DNA of 64,000 bases from Chelativorans sp. ZYF759 (GCF_012911015.1 NZ_WVVV01000002.1:124001-188000), one strand, 5' to 3'; numbered from the stretch's first letter, positions 32,501 to 40,997 are shown. Notes: generated from the sequence alone by a model not told the origin. Numbers and translations: made by a program.

Positions 32501-33347
32501 CACCGGCGAGTTCGACGACGGGCGCCTCGGCGAGATCTTCATCGACATGCACAAGGAAGGCGCCGCCTTCCGCGCCATGATGAACAATTTCGCCATCGCG
32601 ATCTCCATCGGCCTGCAATATGGCGTGCCGCTCGAGGAATATGTGGAGGCCTTCACCTTCACCAAGTTCGAGCCGGCCGGCATGGTCCAGGGCAATGACG
32701 CGATCAAGAACGCCACCTCGATCCTCGACTATGTCTTCCGCGAGCTGGCCGTCTCCTATCTGGAGCGCAACGATCTGGCCCATGTCGACCAGTCGGACTT
32801 CTCCAACACCGCGCTCGGCAAGGGGATTTCGGAGGGCAAGACCACGCCCTATTCGCGTGGCCTGACGCGCGGTGCGCCGCTCAAGCTGGTGACCGGCGCC
32901 GCCGAGCCCAAGGGCCAGGCGGCTCCCTCCACCGGTGGCCAGCCGGGCGCCCCTGCCCCGCAGCGCGCCGCCCCCACGGCCATCGCCGGCACCAGCGTGC
33001 GCGCCATCGCGCCCGTCGGCGGCACGGTGACGGCGCTCAAGACCGTGTCTGCGGAGAAGCTCGAGGAGGCCGTGGCCTTCAAGCGCGACTACGAGGACCG
33101 GGCGAGCGAACGGGCCGAGCAGATCGCGCAGGACAACGCGCAGGAGAGCGCCGAAACCGCCCTCTTCACCGAAGCCGCCGCCCAGCAGGCCGCCGAAGCC
33201 AAGGCGCTCGCCGCCGAACGCCGCGCCAAGGCGATCATGCAGGGCTACACCGGCGACATGTGCTCGGAATGCTCCAACTTCACCATGGTGAGAAACGGCA
33301 CCTGCCTGAAATGCGACACCTGCGGTAGTACAAGTGGGTGCTCTTGA
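29526..33347 (+). CDS. nrdJ: adenosylcobalamin-dependent ribonucleotide reductase
   Basis: Class II ribonucleotide reductase making deoxyribonucleotides with a B12 cofactor, independent of oxygen. The 1273-residue length is normal for the long alphaproteobacterial NrdJ. It contains [17 protein letters not shown], the active-site region [22 protein letters not shown] near residue 475, and a glycyl-type barrel through about residue 900. The tail holds the redox cysteines in [11 protein letters not shown] and [22 protein letters not shown] precedes the ATG. Upstream NrdR boxes suggest repression when dNTPs are plentiful. Confidence 0.97.
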   Translation: MRIERRFTKAGQNAYSEIEFRKAVSEIRNPDGSIVFRLADIDVPAQFSQVASDILAQKYFRKAGVPARLKRVEENDVPSFLWRSVADEAALAELPEDERYGSETDARQVFTRLAGTWTYWGWKGGYFKSEEDASAFMDELSYMLATQRVAPNSPQWFNTGLHWAYGIDGPGQGHHYVDPFTGKLTRSKSAYEHPQPHACFIQSVGDDLVNDGGIMDLWVREARLFKYGSGTGSNFSYLRGEGEKLSGGGKSSGLMSFLKIGDRAAGAIKSGGTTRRAAKMVVVDVDHPDIEAYIDWKVKEEQKVAALVTGSKIVKQHLTAIMKACVNCEGNGEDCFDPSLNTALKREIKAAKKNQVPENYVKRVIQFARQGYTSIDFATYDTDWDSEAYLTVSGQNSNNSVSLKDDFLRAVEEDGDWHLTARKDGKVMRTLKARDLWEKIGHAAWASADPGLHFNTTMNDWHTSPEAGPIRASNPCSEYMFLDDTACNLASLNLLAYRKQDGSFDIEAYEHSVRLWTIVLEISVMMAQFPSKEIAQLSYKYRTLGLGYANIGGLLMTNGIPYDSDEGRAICGALTAVMTGVAYATSAEMAAELGAFPDYERNAPHMLRVMRNHRRAAHGESTGYEGLSVNPVPLIASDCPEPVLMERARRAWDRALELGEKHGYRNAQSTVIAPTGTIGLVMDCDTTGIEPDFALVKFKKLAGGGYFKIINRAVPEALRTLGYSESQIAEIEAYAVGHGNLDQAPGINSATLRAKGFGDDKIAALNEALTAAFDIKFVFNQWTLGVDWLKETFGFTDEQLSDFSFEILPALGFSKKEIEAANIHCCGAMTLEGAPHLKEEHYPVFDCANPCGKVGKRYLSVDSHIRMMAAAQPFISGAISKTINMPNDATVEDCKSAYMLSWKLALKANALYRDGSKLSQPLNASLIEDDEDEDDLVEELVAAPTAAQAVQVTEKIVERVVERLYRDREKLPNRRKGYTQKAVVGGHKVYLRTGEFDDGRLGEIFIDMHKEGAAFRAMMNNFAIAISIGLQYGVPLEEYVEAFTFTKFEPAGMVQGNDAIKNATSILDYVFRELAVSYLERNDLAHVDQSDFSNTALGKGISEGKTTPYSRGLTRGAPLKLVTGAAEPKGQAAPSTGGQPGAPAPQRAAPTAIAGTSVRAIAPVGGTVTALKTVSAEKLEEAVAFKRDYEDRASERAEQIAQDNAQESAETALFTEAAAQQAAEAKALAAERRAKAIMQGYTGDMCSECSNFTMVRNGTCLKCDTCGSTSGCS

Positions 33348-33718
33348 TACTAAAGCTACTCGCGTTGACGAAGGGTTCTGGCAAGCAAAGCTATGAGCCA
33401 TTGGGGGGCGGCGCGCCCTCAATAGCGCCGTAGCCGCCCCCCAATGGCGACTGCAGCCCTGTTCGGCAAGGGCAGACCATAACGCTGATGCCAGCCCCCT
33501 TGGACCTGCCCCGAAAGGGGCGGGCTTTGAGAGCCTGCATCAAGCGAGTTCCCAGCCGCGCAACTCTGGAGTGGATCCGTGCTGCATCTCATGGACCATG
33601 GGCCTGCCAGTGCTCTGCAGTTTTCAGACCAACCAGTTCGAACACTTCGGAGTGTGGGTCCGCCCGTCGGCAGCTGGCGCTTCAGCAGACCCCTCTTGAT
33701 CGATCATGTGCGTCAGGG
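33348..33718. other. left flank of island, no gene
   Basis: About 370 bases between the nrdJ stop and the IS21 end. It holds the large hairpin at 33398-33447 and a small GCCCC-GAAA-GGGGC stem at 33508-33521. A plus-strand frame opens at 33488 but runs straight into the IS and looks non-coding. It may be the left remnant of the mobile element that carries the genes right of the IS. Confidence 0.5.
33398..33447. repeat. perfect 15-bp inverted repeat after nrdJ
   Basis: CCATTGGGGGGCGGC at 33398-33412 and its exact complement at 33433-33447 flank a 20-base loop that can itself pair (GGCGC/GCGCC). It lies 51 bases past the nrdJ stop. It could be the nrdJ terminator, though no T-run follows, or a terminal structure of the adjoining mobile element. 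Confidence 0.65.
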
Positions 33719-33791
33719 TGTTGGTTTCCGCTGAGAAGTGACCCGGGTTTTCCATCGAGTTTTGACCCGGCTGAAGTTTATGTTCTTGGGG

Positions 33792-34583
33792 TCACGCTGG
33801 GGTCAAGGGCCGAGGGTCCTCCTTCCGTTTTGTTGCCGCAGCCGAGCTTGCCTTGAAGCGGAAGCTGTCGTTTCCGGTTTCCAGGATGTGGCAGCGGTGG
33901 GTGAGGCGATCAAGCAGCGCGGTGGTCATCTTGGCGTCGCCGAAGACGGTGGACCATTCGCTGAAGCTGAGGTTGGTTGTGATGACGACGCTGGTGCGCT
34001 CGTAGAGCTTGCTCAGGAGATGGAACAGCAATGCCCCGCCGGAAGCGCTGAAGGGCAGATAGCCCAACTCGTCCAGGATCACGAGGTCGAGGCGCACGAG
34101 GCTTTCGGCAATTTGGCCGGCCTTTCCCTTTGCCTTTTCCTGCTCCAGCGCGTTGACCAGCTCAATGGTGGAGAAGAAGCGGACCTTGCGCCGGTGGTGC
34201 TCGACTGCCTGGACGCCGAGAGCAGTGGCGACATGGGTCTTTCCGGTTCCCGGCCCACCGATCAGGACAACGTTGTGAGCGTCCTCGAGGAACTCGCAGC
34301 GGTGCAGCTGGCGCACCTTGGCCTCGTTGATCTCGCTGTCGGCAAAGGTGAAGCCGGACAGGTCCTTGTAGGCGGGGAAGCGCGCCGCCTTCATGTGATA
34401 GGCAATGGAGCGTACCTCGCGCTCGGCCAGTTCGGCTTTCAGGAGCTGCGAGAGCATCGGCACAGCGGCATCGAAGGCCGGGGCGCCCTGTTCCATCAGA
34501 TCGGTGACGGCCTGGGCCATTCCGAACATCTTCAGGCTGCGCAGCATGATCACGACGGCGGCGCTGGCGGGATCATGACGCAT
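33792..34583 (-). CDS. istB: IS21-family helper ATPase IstB
   Basis: DnaA-like AAA+ ATPase that loads the IstA transposase on target DNA. The 263 residues have the IstB N-terminal helical region, the Walker A motif [11 protein letters not shown], Walker [13 protein letters not shown] and sensor residues in [12 protein letters not shown]. It overlaps istA by 11 bases, the usual IstAB coupling. The frame looks intact. Confidence 0.96.
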   Translation of the reverse strand: MRHDPASAAVVIMLRSLKMFGMAQAVTDLMEQGAPAFDAAVPMLSQLLKAELAEREVRSIAYHMKAARFPAYKDLSGFTFADSEINEAKVRQLHRCEFLEDAHNVVLIGGPGTGKTHVATALGVQAVEHHRRKVRFFSTIELVNALEQEKAKGKAGQIAESLVRLDLVILDELGYLPFSASGGALLFHLLSKLYERTSVVITTNLSFSEWSTVFGDAKMTTALLDRLTHRCHILETGNDSFRFKASSAAATKRKEDPRPLTPA

Positions 34584-36105
34584 GACGGGTCTCCTTCACG
34601 TGGCCGCGCAGTCCGTCATAGCGTTCGACGTTGGCCCTGGGCTCGTTGTTCAGGGCAAGAGCCAGTGGGGTATCGATGGGCGGCATGTCATGCGTCTTTG
34701 CGTCGATCAGGCGATGCAGGATGTTCAGCACATGGGTCTTGGTCGGCACCCCCGCCTGCAAGGCCAATTCCACGGCCGTCAGCACGACCTGCTCGTCGTG
34801 GTGCAATACCAATGCCAGCACATCGACCATCTCGCGGTCGCCGCCTGGCCGCCGCAGCAGGAGTTCCTGCAACTGCCGGAAGGCGGGCGGCATCTCCACG
34901 AAGGGCGCGCCATTGCGCAGGGCGCCGGGCTTGCGCTGGATGACGGCCAGATAATGCCGCCAGTCATAGATGGTGCGCGGCGGCAGATGGTGAGAACGCT
35001 CGATCAGCCGCGGATGCTCGCACAGGATCCGCCCTTCGGCCGCTACGACGATCCGCTCGGGATACACCCTCAGGCTGACCGGCCGGTTCGCGAACGAAGC
35101 CGGCACGCTGTAGCGGGTGCGCTCGAAGCTGATCAGGCAGGTCGGCGAGACACGCTTGCTGAGTTCGACAAAGCCGTCGAAGGCAGGTGGCATCTGCATG
35201 AGAGCCGCTCTCTCATCCGCCAAGGCATCGGCGATGCTGCCAGGCAAGGCCCCATGCGGAATCTCGTGCCATAGCTCCCGGCAGCGTCGCTCCAGCCAGG
35301 CGTTCAGTGCCGCCAGGTCCGGGAGGCTCGGCATCGGCTGCCAAAGGCGGTGGCGAGCGTCCTGGACATTCTTCTCCACCTGGCCCTTCTCCCAGCCGGC
35401 CGCCGGATTGCAGAACTCCGGCTCGAACACATAGTGGCTGGTCATCGCCAGGAACCGGGCGTTGACCTGGCGCTCCTTGCCCTTGCCGACGCGGTCAACG
35501 GCGGTGCGCATGTTGTCGTAGATGCCCCGCGCGGGAACGCCGCCGAAGACCCGGAAGGCATGACCGTGGGCATCGAACAGCATCTCGTGGGTCTGCAGCA
35601 GATAGGCCCGCAGCAAGAATGCCCGGCTGTGCGACAGCTTGATATGCGCCACCTGCAGCTTGGTGCGCTCGCCGCCCAGAATGGCCCAGTCCTCGCTCCA
35701 GTCGAACTGGAAGGCCTCGCCGGGCGCGAAGACGAGCGGCACGAAGGTTCCGCGCCCCGTGGTCTGCAGTTCCCGCTGTCGATCCGCCCGCCAGGCTCGT
35801 GCAAAGGCGGCAACCCGGTTGTAGGAACCGGTGAAGCCCAGCGCGACAAGATCGGCGTGGAGCTGCTTGACGGTGCGGCGCTGCTTGCGCGACTTGCCGG
35901 CCTCCGTCTTCAGCCAACCCGCCAGCTTCGCGGCATAAGGATCAAGCTTGCTCGGCCTCTCGGGCACGGTGAACTTCGGTTCAACCGAGCCCGACCTCAG
36001 ATACTTCCTGATCGTATTTCGCGACAGGCCAGTGCGCCGCGCGATCTCCCGGATGGGCACATGCTCACGCAGTGCCCAGCGCCGGATTATGCTCAAAAAC
36101 GCCAT
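34573..36105 (-). CDS. istA: IS21-family transposase IstA
   Basis: DDE transposase of 510 residues. An N-terminal helix-turn-helix ([21 protein letters not shown]) is followed by an integrase core with FQFDWSEDW, the second Asp in IYDNMRTAV, and the Glu in [11 protein letters not shown] start it at the ATG at 36105 (GGAGTG site); the frame extends to 36165 but the family begins near here. Intact, so the element may still be mobile. Confidence 0.95.
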   Translation of the reverse strand: MAFLSIIRRWALREHVPIREIARRTGLSRNTIRKYLRSGSVEPKFTVPERPSKLDPYAAKLAGWLKTEAGKSRKQRRTVKQLHADLVALGFTGSYNRVAAFARAWRADRQRELQTTGRGTFVPLVFAPGEAFQFDWSEDWAILGGERTKLQVAHIKLSHSRAFLLRAYLLQTHEMLFDAHGHAFRVFGGVPARGIYDNMRTAVDRVGKGKERQVNARFLAMTSHYVFEPEFCNPAAGWEKGQVEKNVQDARHRLWQPMPSLPDLAALNAWLERRCRELWHEIPHGALPGSIADALADERAALMQMPPAFDGFVELSKRVSPTCLISFERTRYSVPASFANRPVSLRVYPERIVVAAEGRILCEHPRLIERSHHLPPRTIYDWRHYLAVIQRKPGALRNGAPFVEMPPAFRQLQELLLRRPGGDREMVDVLALVLHHDEQVVLTAVELALQAGVPTKTHVLNILHRLIDAKTHDMPPIDTPLALALNNEPRANVERYDGLRGHVKETRHAS

Positions 36106-36218
36106 GTCGATCACTCCGATAACCCCCGACGATGCCAGCCAGGGGGAGGGTCTCACATGGGTCAATTCTCAGTGGAAATCTTGCGCCTGCCCGGGTCACT
36201 TCTCGGTGGAAATCAACA

Positions 36219-36754
36219 AACTGTCATCAGAGGTAATGGATGTAGCTGCAGAAGCGTCCATCGTCCTCGCCGAAACTGGCATCCAGGAAGTGCTCGAAGG
36301 AAGAGCTGGCGGACCTGCTGCCGCTCCCTTGAAACGTGGCTTGGACGGAATGGCGATGCGCCGCGGGATCGAGGTGCTTGGCACGGAGGATGTTCGTGAG
36401 GCTGCGGAGATTTTGACTGCCAACGGCGTCTATTGGAGACGTGTGCGTCCGGGGATTATCTGCACGAAGGCACCCGGCCAGTACGGTCCTTGTACCAAGG
36501 GGCGAGGAACTCCCGACAAGGGAGCGTGCAGAACTTCATGCGTTGCACGCCTTGAGCTCGAACTCGCCAAGGCGCAGTGCCGTGAAGAACTCTTGATGCA
36601 TATCGACGAATACACGCGATATGCCGATCATCCTATGAAATCTGCGCGTCTTCAAGGTCAGATTCTGGCAAATCTCCATCGATGGCAGGATATTCGGGAG
36701 GAAGTAATCGCCAACTCCGATATTGCACGACAAATTTGGAGCCGTGTGGCATGA
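36219..36754 (+). pseudogene. 3' fragment of a large integrase (GmtZ-like)
   Basis: About 178 residues in frame from the IS end to the stop at 36754, with no start of their own. The C-terminal region contains IICTKAPGQYGPCTKGRG and TPDKGACRTSC, four cysteines in a zinc-knuckle-like spacing, then a helical tail (DEYTRYADHPMKSARLQGQIL). This matches my recollection of the C-termini of large trio integrases such as GmtZ of the gamma-mobile-trio. The catalytic core is missing and the IS21 sits exactly where it should be. The next gene overlaps by four bases, as in such trios. Confidence 0.55.
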
Positions 36755-37344
36755 CGGAAGCCTCCCATAAGCGTCCTCGGATCGAACGACCCCAGAGGAA
36801 GCTACGAGCGCCTCCTGCTGCCCAGCGCATAGCGGTACCCTCTGCCCCGACTGAACTTGACAGCTTCGCCCGTATCGATTGGGCCCTCCGAAAGATCATG
36901 GAAGAAGTCAAGCACAACCGGGGCGAATACCCCTATTCATCCCGTGCCCCCACGATCCGCGAGGTTCTCTTCAGAGCCGGACTCAGCGCCCGCTACCTGG
37001 AGAACCAGAACGGAACTCGCAGTCGCGAAACGTTGAAAGCACGATGTAAGGAGAAGATTAAGCGCGTTCTCCGTAGAGTGAAGTCCGGACGATATAATGC
37101 TGCCCGTCGGACCCACAAGGCCGATGGAAATCGCCATGAGCCCTCCCGCTGGGTCGAACTTCGAGAAAAATTGCAGTCACTGAAACAACGATGGGCAGAG
37201 CAAGAGCTTGAATACATCGACGCTCAGAACTGTATTCAGGAATATGAGGGACGATTGCAGGAACTGACTGCAGAAGTCGATCGGCTCCGGAACCTCCTTG
37301 CAGCCTCCAACATCCACATTCTGCATCGACCGACAGGTCATTAA
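36751..37344 (+). CDS. GmtX/TnpC-like accessory protein of a recombinase trio
   Basis: A 197-residue basic protein whose ATG overlaps the integrase fragment's stop (ATGA), so the two were one operon. The N-terminal half has a helical DNA-binding look (RIDWALRKIMEEVKHNRGEY, then TIREVLFRAGLSARYLENQN, and KEKIKRVLRRVKSG). Residues 135-185 form a coiled coil (LREKLQSLKQRWAEQELEY and QEYEGRLQELTAEVDRL). Position and architecture fit the third gene of gamma-mobile-trio or Tn554-type elements (GmtX/TnpC). The exact family needs a profile search. Confidence 0.5.
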   Translation: MTEASHKRPRIERPQRKLRAPPAAQRIAVPSAPTELDSFARIDWALRKIMEEVKHNRGEYPYSSRAPTIREVLFRAGLSARYLENQNGTRSRETLKARCKEKIKRVLRRVKSGRYNAARRTHKADGNRHEPSRWVELREKLQSLKQRWAEQELEYIDAQNCIQEYEGRLQELTAEVDRLRNLLAASNIHILHRPTGH

Positions 37345-37942
37345 CTTCCAGCTTCGCCGGATATGACCGAGGCCTTGGTGCGATCCTGGGCATCGCAGTC
37401 GTCAAGCTCGACGCGGCCGCCTTTAGAGTCCGGACCGCACAGAGTTTTCGTCGAGCGGGGTGACATATTTCACGGCTGCTGAAAGGGCGATGCGTCGGGA
37501 TCATTTCTTGCTGACCGATGTTTGTGCCTATTGCGAAACCCACACATCGGCACAGTGGGAGACGTCGGCAACGTCATGCCATACGCCATCGGCCACAACT
37601 TCCGGATCACCCTGGCATGGTTCGGGGAGATCTTGTTCCTGACCCTGGCTGCCATACTGTCCCGGTCCCCGCCGCCCCGCTCAGGCGTCGCCTGACAAAG
37701 TAGGTTCTTCATTGGGGTTCAGCATGCAAGCGCTGCCCCTTTGAGTTGGAGCTATTGCGAGTAGCAACACGAGTAGCTTCTCCATAACCTCCTGAAATGC
37801 AGAACTTTTTGCTCAAAGGCATGAATAGAAAACGGGGGCCACGAGCGGGTGTAGCTGAGGGGCGAAATCTATCCCTCATTTTGAGGTTGCTGTAAGTTCA
37901 CCTGCCCTATCGGCGGGTGAACTTATTTGATTCGGAGTTGCA
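37345..37942. other. intergenic stretch between trio gene and DUF2971 gene
   Basis: About 600 bases without a supported gene. One short frame at 37576-37695 starts MPYAIGHNF and contains a hydrophobic stretch (WFGEILFLTLAAIL) but has no clear ribosome site or family. The composition shifts from GC-rich to AT-rich from about 37800 on. The 33-base inverted repeat at 37893-37925 lies just before the DUF2971 gene. Confidence 0.4.
37893..37925. repeat. inverted repeat directly before DUF2971 gene
   Basis: TAAGTTCACC at 37893-37902 pairs exactly with GGTGAACTTA at 37916-37925. An inner GCC/GGC pair extends the stem around CTATC. It is 17 bases upstream of the DUF2971 start. It could be a terminator of the trio operon (TTATTTGATT follows) or an operator/attachment structure of the cargo gene. 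Confidence 0.6.
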
Positions 37943-38830
37943 GTGCATCGAATGGCCTATCTCGAACATATTCCGACCAGACCCCTGTACCACTACACCA
38001 ACGAAGCTGGCTTTAGAGGGATACTGCAATCACGTGAATTATGGCTCTCTGATCTTCAGCAATCTAATGATCCACGTGATCTTCATATGGGCTTGGCGAC
38101 ACTGCGCCAAATAATGAATAATATTCGCGTTCGCGATTATTCTCAGAAAACTGGTGATACGCTCGCAAAGATGATTATGAAGATAACTAGATATTTCGAA
38201 ACTGATCGTCTATATACAACATGCTTTACACCATACGCCGATAATATAAATATGTGGCGCGAATACGGAGATGGTGGAAAAGGTTATTCAATTGGATTTA
38301 GGCCTCGCGCGATAACTGATATGCACGGACGCATATATCAAGTAAGATACATCGACGACGATAGTCACGATGATTTATACAATCTCATTTCCGAAATACT
38401 TAAGCCAATAGAAATATACGGCGACGGAATTTTTCATAGTATCGAAAGAGAATTGGAGATTGCCACTGCTTTGATCTCAATAGCTGGCTCTCTGAAGCAT
38501 ATCACTTGGGAATATGAGCACGAGGTTCGCTTAACTTTTGCGGCCGGCGACAACAGACCGTCCAATCAAATGCCAGTTTCCTTTTTTCCCGATGAGCGGG
38601 AAATGCAATGGAAGAAATTCCGAACACGTCAAGCAGGCGAAAAGATGATAAAATATCATTCGCTCCCATTTGGGAAATTTGTCGGACAGGAAAACAACCC
38701 CAGAGAAGCTGTCTTTTGTGTACTGCTAGGTCCAAAATCAAACCTAAGTGAGGGGGACGTCAAAAAGATACTTTTGGACAACGGATTCAGCAGCTTTAAT
38801 GTCTCTAGTTCGACGTGCGCTTTCAGATGA
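37943..38830 (+). CDS. DUF2971 protein, AT-rich probable island cargo
   Basis: A 295-residue soluble protein of the DUF2971 family. Typical stretches are LYHYTNEAGFRGILQSRELW at the N-terminus, CFTPYADNINMWREYGDGG in the middle and HEVRLTF toward the C-terminus. DUF2971 proteins recur in mobile and defence-associated regions; biochemical activity is not established. The GTG at 37943 has GGAG upstream; an ATG at 37952 is an alternative. The gene is clearly AT-rich (many ATA, TTA and AAA codons) against GC-rich flanks, a sign of transfer. Confidence 0.85.
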   Translation: MHRMAYLEHIPTRPLYHYTNEAGFRGILQSRELWLSDLQQSNDPRDLHMGLATLRQIMNNIRVRDYSQKTGDTLAKMIMKITRYFETDRLYTTCFTPYADNINMWREYGDGGKGYSIGFRPRAITDMHGRIYQVRYIDDDSHDDLYNLISEILKPIEIYGDGIFHSIERELEIATALISIAGSLKHITWEYEHEVRLTFAAGDNRPSNQMPVSFFPDEREMQWKKFRTRQAGEKMIKYHSLPFGKFVGQENNPREAVFCVLLGPKSNLSEGDVKKILLDNGFSSFNVSSSTCAFR

Positions 38831-38873
38831 GTGAGCCGCCTAAGCGGGTGTATTGGGTTCGATGCATTGTCTC

Positions 38874-39017
38874 CATTCTGTTGCCCCCACCGCGGAGACC
38901 GTCCAAAAGATCGAGACGGAAATCCGCGACGCCATCCGCTTCCACATCGAGGGCCTGAAGTAAGACGGCCAGCCCGGTCCAGATGCCGCCAGCCGCACCA
39001 CCTGGATCGAGGCCTGA
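38874..39017 (+). pseudogene. hicB antitoxin 3' remnant with internal stop
   Basis: In one frame the sequence reads APTAETVQKIETEIRDAIRF followed by HIEGLK, then a TAA at 38961-38963, then DGQPGPDAASRTTWIEA and a TGA. This matches the C-terminal half of HicB-type antitoxins (ETLEEV...IREAIEFHIEGL..DG.PVP.PSS). The 5' half is missing, the DUF2971 gene ends 43 bases upstream, and the stop splits what remains. It looks like old chromosomal sequence truncated at the island's right edge. Confidence 0.65.
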
Positions 39018-39172
39018 TCGCGCTTCAGTCGCCAGGCGTATCCGTCCCAACCTCCCGCCACTCGGCCATCGACGCCCCACAAATTCAACGGCTCGCCAGT
39101 GGCCAAGACAGTACATGCAAATCGAAATATGCAATTAATACTTCTCCGATCTTTTCTTTTTATCCTGAGGGG

Positions 39173-39841
39173 ATGCTGACCCCGTTTCTTGCCGATTTCG
39201 AACAGCTGCTCCTGTTGACTGGCGTCCTGCTGGTCGGCGCCGCTGTGGGGAGCAGCATCGAGCGATATCGATCCAGTCAGCGCAGAAAGGCGTGGCGGCA
39301 GAAGAACCCGCACTGGGAAAAGCAGCCGGGCTGGCAGGATTTGCGAGTCGTGCCGGCGACGCCCGCGCCTTCGTCGAGTGCCAGCGATGCCGTCGATCAA
39401 CTGAGAATCGTCCTCGGCGCCGAGTTTGCCGCACGCGCGCTCCTCAACCGCAGCGAGGCGCGCGTGTTTCGTGAGCTCGATCGCATCGTGCTCGGCTTCA
39501 ATCCCGCTTGGCAGGTGATGGCGCAGGTGTCGCTGGGCGAGATCCTGAGCAGCAGGGACACAAACGCCTATAGATGTATCAATTCGAAGCGGGTCGACCT
39601 GCTGCTCGTGGACGAACATTGCCGTCCACGGCACGTGGTGGAGTATCAGGGCGGCGCCCACCATCAGGGTTCTGCCGCAGCAAGAGATGCCGTGAAGAAG
39701 GAAGCGCTCCGGCGGGCCGGCATCGGCTACCATGAGGTCATCGCGGGCCAGACCACGCCGTCCGACCTGCGCCGCCTCATCGAGCGTTTGGTCGACCGGC
39801 CGCCGGAGCTCCCAGCCTCCGTTCCCACGATCAAGGCCTGA
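39173..39841 (+). CDS. DUF2726 membrane-anchored protein
   Basis: A 222-residue protein with one N-terminal transmembrane helix (LLLLTGVLLVGAAVGSSI), a basic linker, and a C-terminal DUF2726 domain (RIVLGFNPAWQVMAQVSLGE, RVDLLLVDEHCRPRHVVEYQ, KKEALRRAGIGYHEV). The domain has the restriction-endonuclease-like D...E-x-Q pattern (VDLLLVD, VEYQ), suggesting nucleic-acid binding or cleavage. The ATG at 39173 sits immediately after GAGGGG. Function unknown. Confidence 0.85.
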   Translation: MLTPFLADFEQLLLLTGVLLVGAAVGSSIERYRSSQRRKAWRQKNPHWEKQPGWQDLRVVPATPAPSSSASDAVDQLRIVLGAEFAARALLNRSEARVFRELDRIVLGFNPAWQVMAQVSLGEILSSRDTNAYRCINSKRVDLLLVDEHCRPRHVVEYQGGAHHQGSAAARDAVKKEALRRAGIGYHEVIAGQTTPSDLRRLIERLVDRPPELPASVPTIKA

Positions 39842-39924
39842 AGGCAGGCGCCGGCGGACGATGAAACACCCTCCGGTCGGACTCCGTCTACGGCACCGAC
39901 GATTGGCCGCCTCCTCCCCGCCGT

Positions 39925-39976
39925 CGTCATCCCAGGGCAAGCGAAGCAAGGCGGAGCGCGACCCTGGGATCCATGC
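39925..39976 (+). repeat. REP-like intergenic repeat, copy A
   Basis: CGTCATCCCAGGGCAAGCGA near the left end and GCGACCCTGGGATCCATG at the right end are complementary outer arms (CCCAGGG with CCCTGGG) around a basic GAAGCAAGGCGGAGC core. This is the form of the CGTCATNCC...GGNATCCA intergenic palindromes common in alphaproteobacteria. Copy B lies 60 bases away in the other orientation. Confidence 0.6.
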
Positions 39977-40035
39977 CTGAACGGCCAATGGCGCGCGCGG
40001 CGCCTAACCGTAACCGCTAATCGATCACCATTCAG

Positions 40036-40089
40036 ACCTGGATGCCCGGGTCTTCGCCTCGCTCCGCTCGGCTCTGCCCGAGCATGACG
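40036..40089 (-). repeat. REP-like intergenic repeat, copy B
   Basis: On the minus strand it reads CGTCATGCTCGGGCAGAGCC, then GAGCGGAGCGAGGCGAAGAC, then CCGGGCATCCAGG. It is a diverged inverted copy of the repeat at 39925-39976. Similar CGTCATCCCGACAGCGAAGC sequence occurs at about 44756. Confidence 0.55.
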
Positions 40090-40254
40090 AAGCGGAAAGG
40101 TGACTGCCCTTTCTGCCCACCCCCGGTGGACAGATCCCCCTGTCCTCTCCCGCCAATCCGCTGATTCCTCACCCCTTTCCCCTCAGCCCGCATTTTTTCC
40201 ATCCACACCCCTGCGCCCTGCCCCACACTGCGTCCCAGAGCAGCAGAGGCGCCC

Positions 40255-40653
40255 ATGCGGATCCACCCGGCCATCGCGGACAACAGCAAGCACCTCCGGC
40301 ATCTCGCCGCGATGCTTCGCGCGCTGGCCGATCTCGCGGAACGGGCCGCCGGACGCTCCCGCGTCGTCTGCGCGCTCGTGCTGTGCCTGCTTGACCCCGC
40401 CGAGGCGGTCGCCCGCCAATATCTCCAGAAAATTGCGCCGGGCGCTGTCACCCCACCGGCCCGGGCGCCACTGCGGTCGATCGACGCCGTCGCCGAGGCC
40501 CTTGACCTTGCGGCGCGTTTTCGCGCGCTTGCCGACACCCTCGCCGCGCTGGCGCATAATTGCCGCCGGTCGGCCACGCCAGGGAACCAGCCGCCCGCCC
40601 GGTCATCGCGTCCGGCCGCGTGCGCCGCCATCGCCGGGCTCGACAGTTCCTAG
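40255..40653 (+). CDS. hypothetical alanine-rich protein
   Basis: A 132-residue frame from an ATG with AGAGG six bases upstream. The first 60 residues are amphipathic helix (NSKHLRHLAAMLRALADLAERAAGR-like) with a hydrophobic run VVCALVLCLLDPAEAVARQYL. A second helix pair follows at residues 75-105. It has the look of a real helical protein, not an antisense shadow, but I recognise no family. No operon partner. Confidence 0.5.
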   Translation: MRIHPAIADNSKHLRHLAAMLRALADLAERAAGRSRVVCALVLCLLDPAEAVARQYLQKIAPGAVTPPARAPLRSIDAVAEALDLAARFRALADTLAALAHNCRRSATPGNQPPARSSRPAACAAIAGLDSS

Positions 40654-40751
40654 GCCACGCGGCGCGCCCAGGCTGTGGCATTTCGAAGGGCGGCGGCTCA
40701 GCTCCAGCCGCGCGCAGCCGGACAGCCGGGCGCGGCGTTGCGGCTTGGCGC

Positions 40752-40997
40752 CTACGAGATCAGGTCGCCGCGCTTCCACTCCTGCCTTGTATGGTTGCGC
40801 AGCCGCATGCGGGGCACGATGAAGCTCGCGGCAATTGGCGCCAGAACCAGGGCCGCCACGACGACGGCCGGGATGAGATAGTTGGCGTGTTCGGCAAGTG
40901 CCGGGATTGCCAGAACAGGCACGATGCCGAAGCCGAAGAGAACCGCATTGGCCACCAGGGTACACGCGATCATGAGCCATATGTGGGTGCTGAACAT
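40752..40997 (-). CDS. small membrane protein, two to three helices
   Basis: An 81-residue protein with AAGGAT nine bases before the ATG. Hydrophobic segments are THIWLMIACTLVANAVLFGF with a following VLAIPAL stretch, and YLIPAVVVAALVLAPIAASF. The tail is basic (RMRLRNHTRQEWKRGD), so the C-terminus is probably cytosolic. It is divergent from ycjX. No known family. Confidence 0.7.
   Translation of the reverse strand: MFSTHIWLMIACTLVANAVLFGFGIVPVLAIPALAEHANYLIPAVVVAALVLAPIAASFIVPRMRLRNHTRQEWKRGDLIS

Larger units (their letters stand above)
33719..36218 (-). mobile_element. IS21-family insertion sequence
   Basis: A 2.5-kb element. Left end from TG at 33719 and right end to CA at 36218 are inverted repeats with 26 of 29 positions matching, both running into GAGAAGTGACCCGGG. 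Each end also has a second internal copy of a TTTCC...GAG...TGACCC motif (33749-33768 and, complementary, 36159-36178), the multiple terminal repeats typical of IS21. Inside are istA and istB. The flanks (CGTCAGGG on the left, AACTGTCA on the right) show no target duplication. Confidence 0.9.
39842..40254. other. intergenic stretch with palindromic repeats
   Basis: No gene is supported in these 410 bases. Two copies of an intergenic repeat occupy 39925-39976 and 40036-40089 (described separately). The rest shows no recognisable promoter or terminator. Confidence 0.5.

Noticed and set aside
29112-33422. A 1436-codon open frame antisense to nrdJ
   Set aside because: It mirrors nrdJ codon for codon in GC-rich sequence, has His/Gly/Arg-rich composition and no domain. 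nrdJ itself is unmistakable.
33398-33447. Integron attC site
   Set aside because: The hairpin has perfect arms and lacks the RYYYAAC/GTTRRRY core sites and unpaired bulge bases that attC needs.
33488-33856. Plus-strand frame running from the island flank into the IS
   Set aside because: It has no family features, crosses the IS end, and its right part is antisense to istB.
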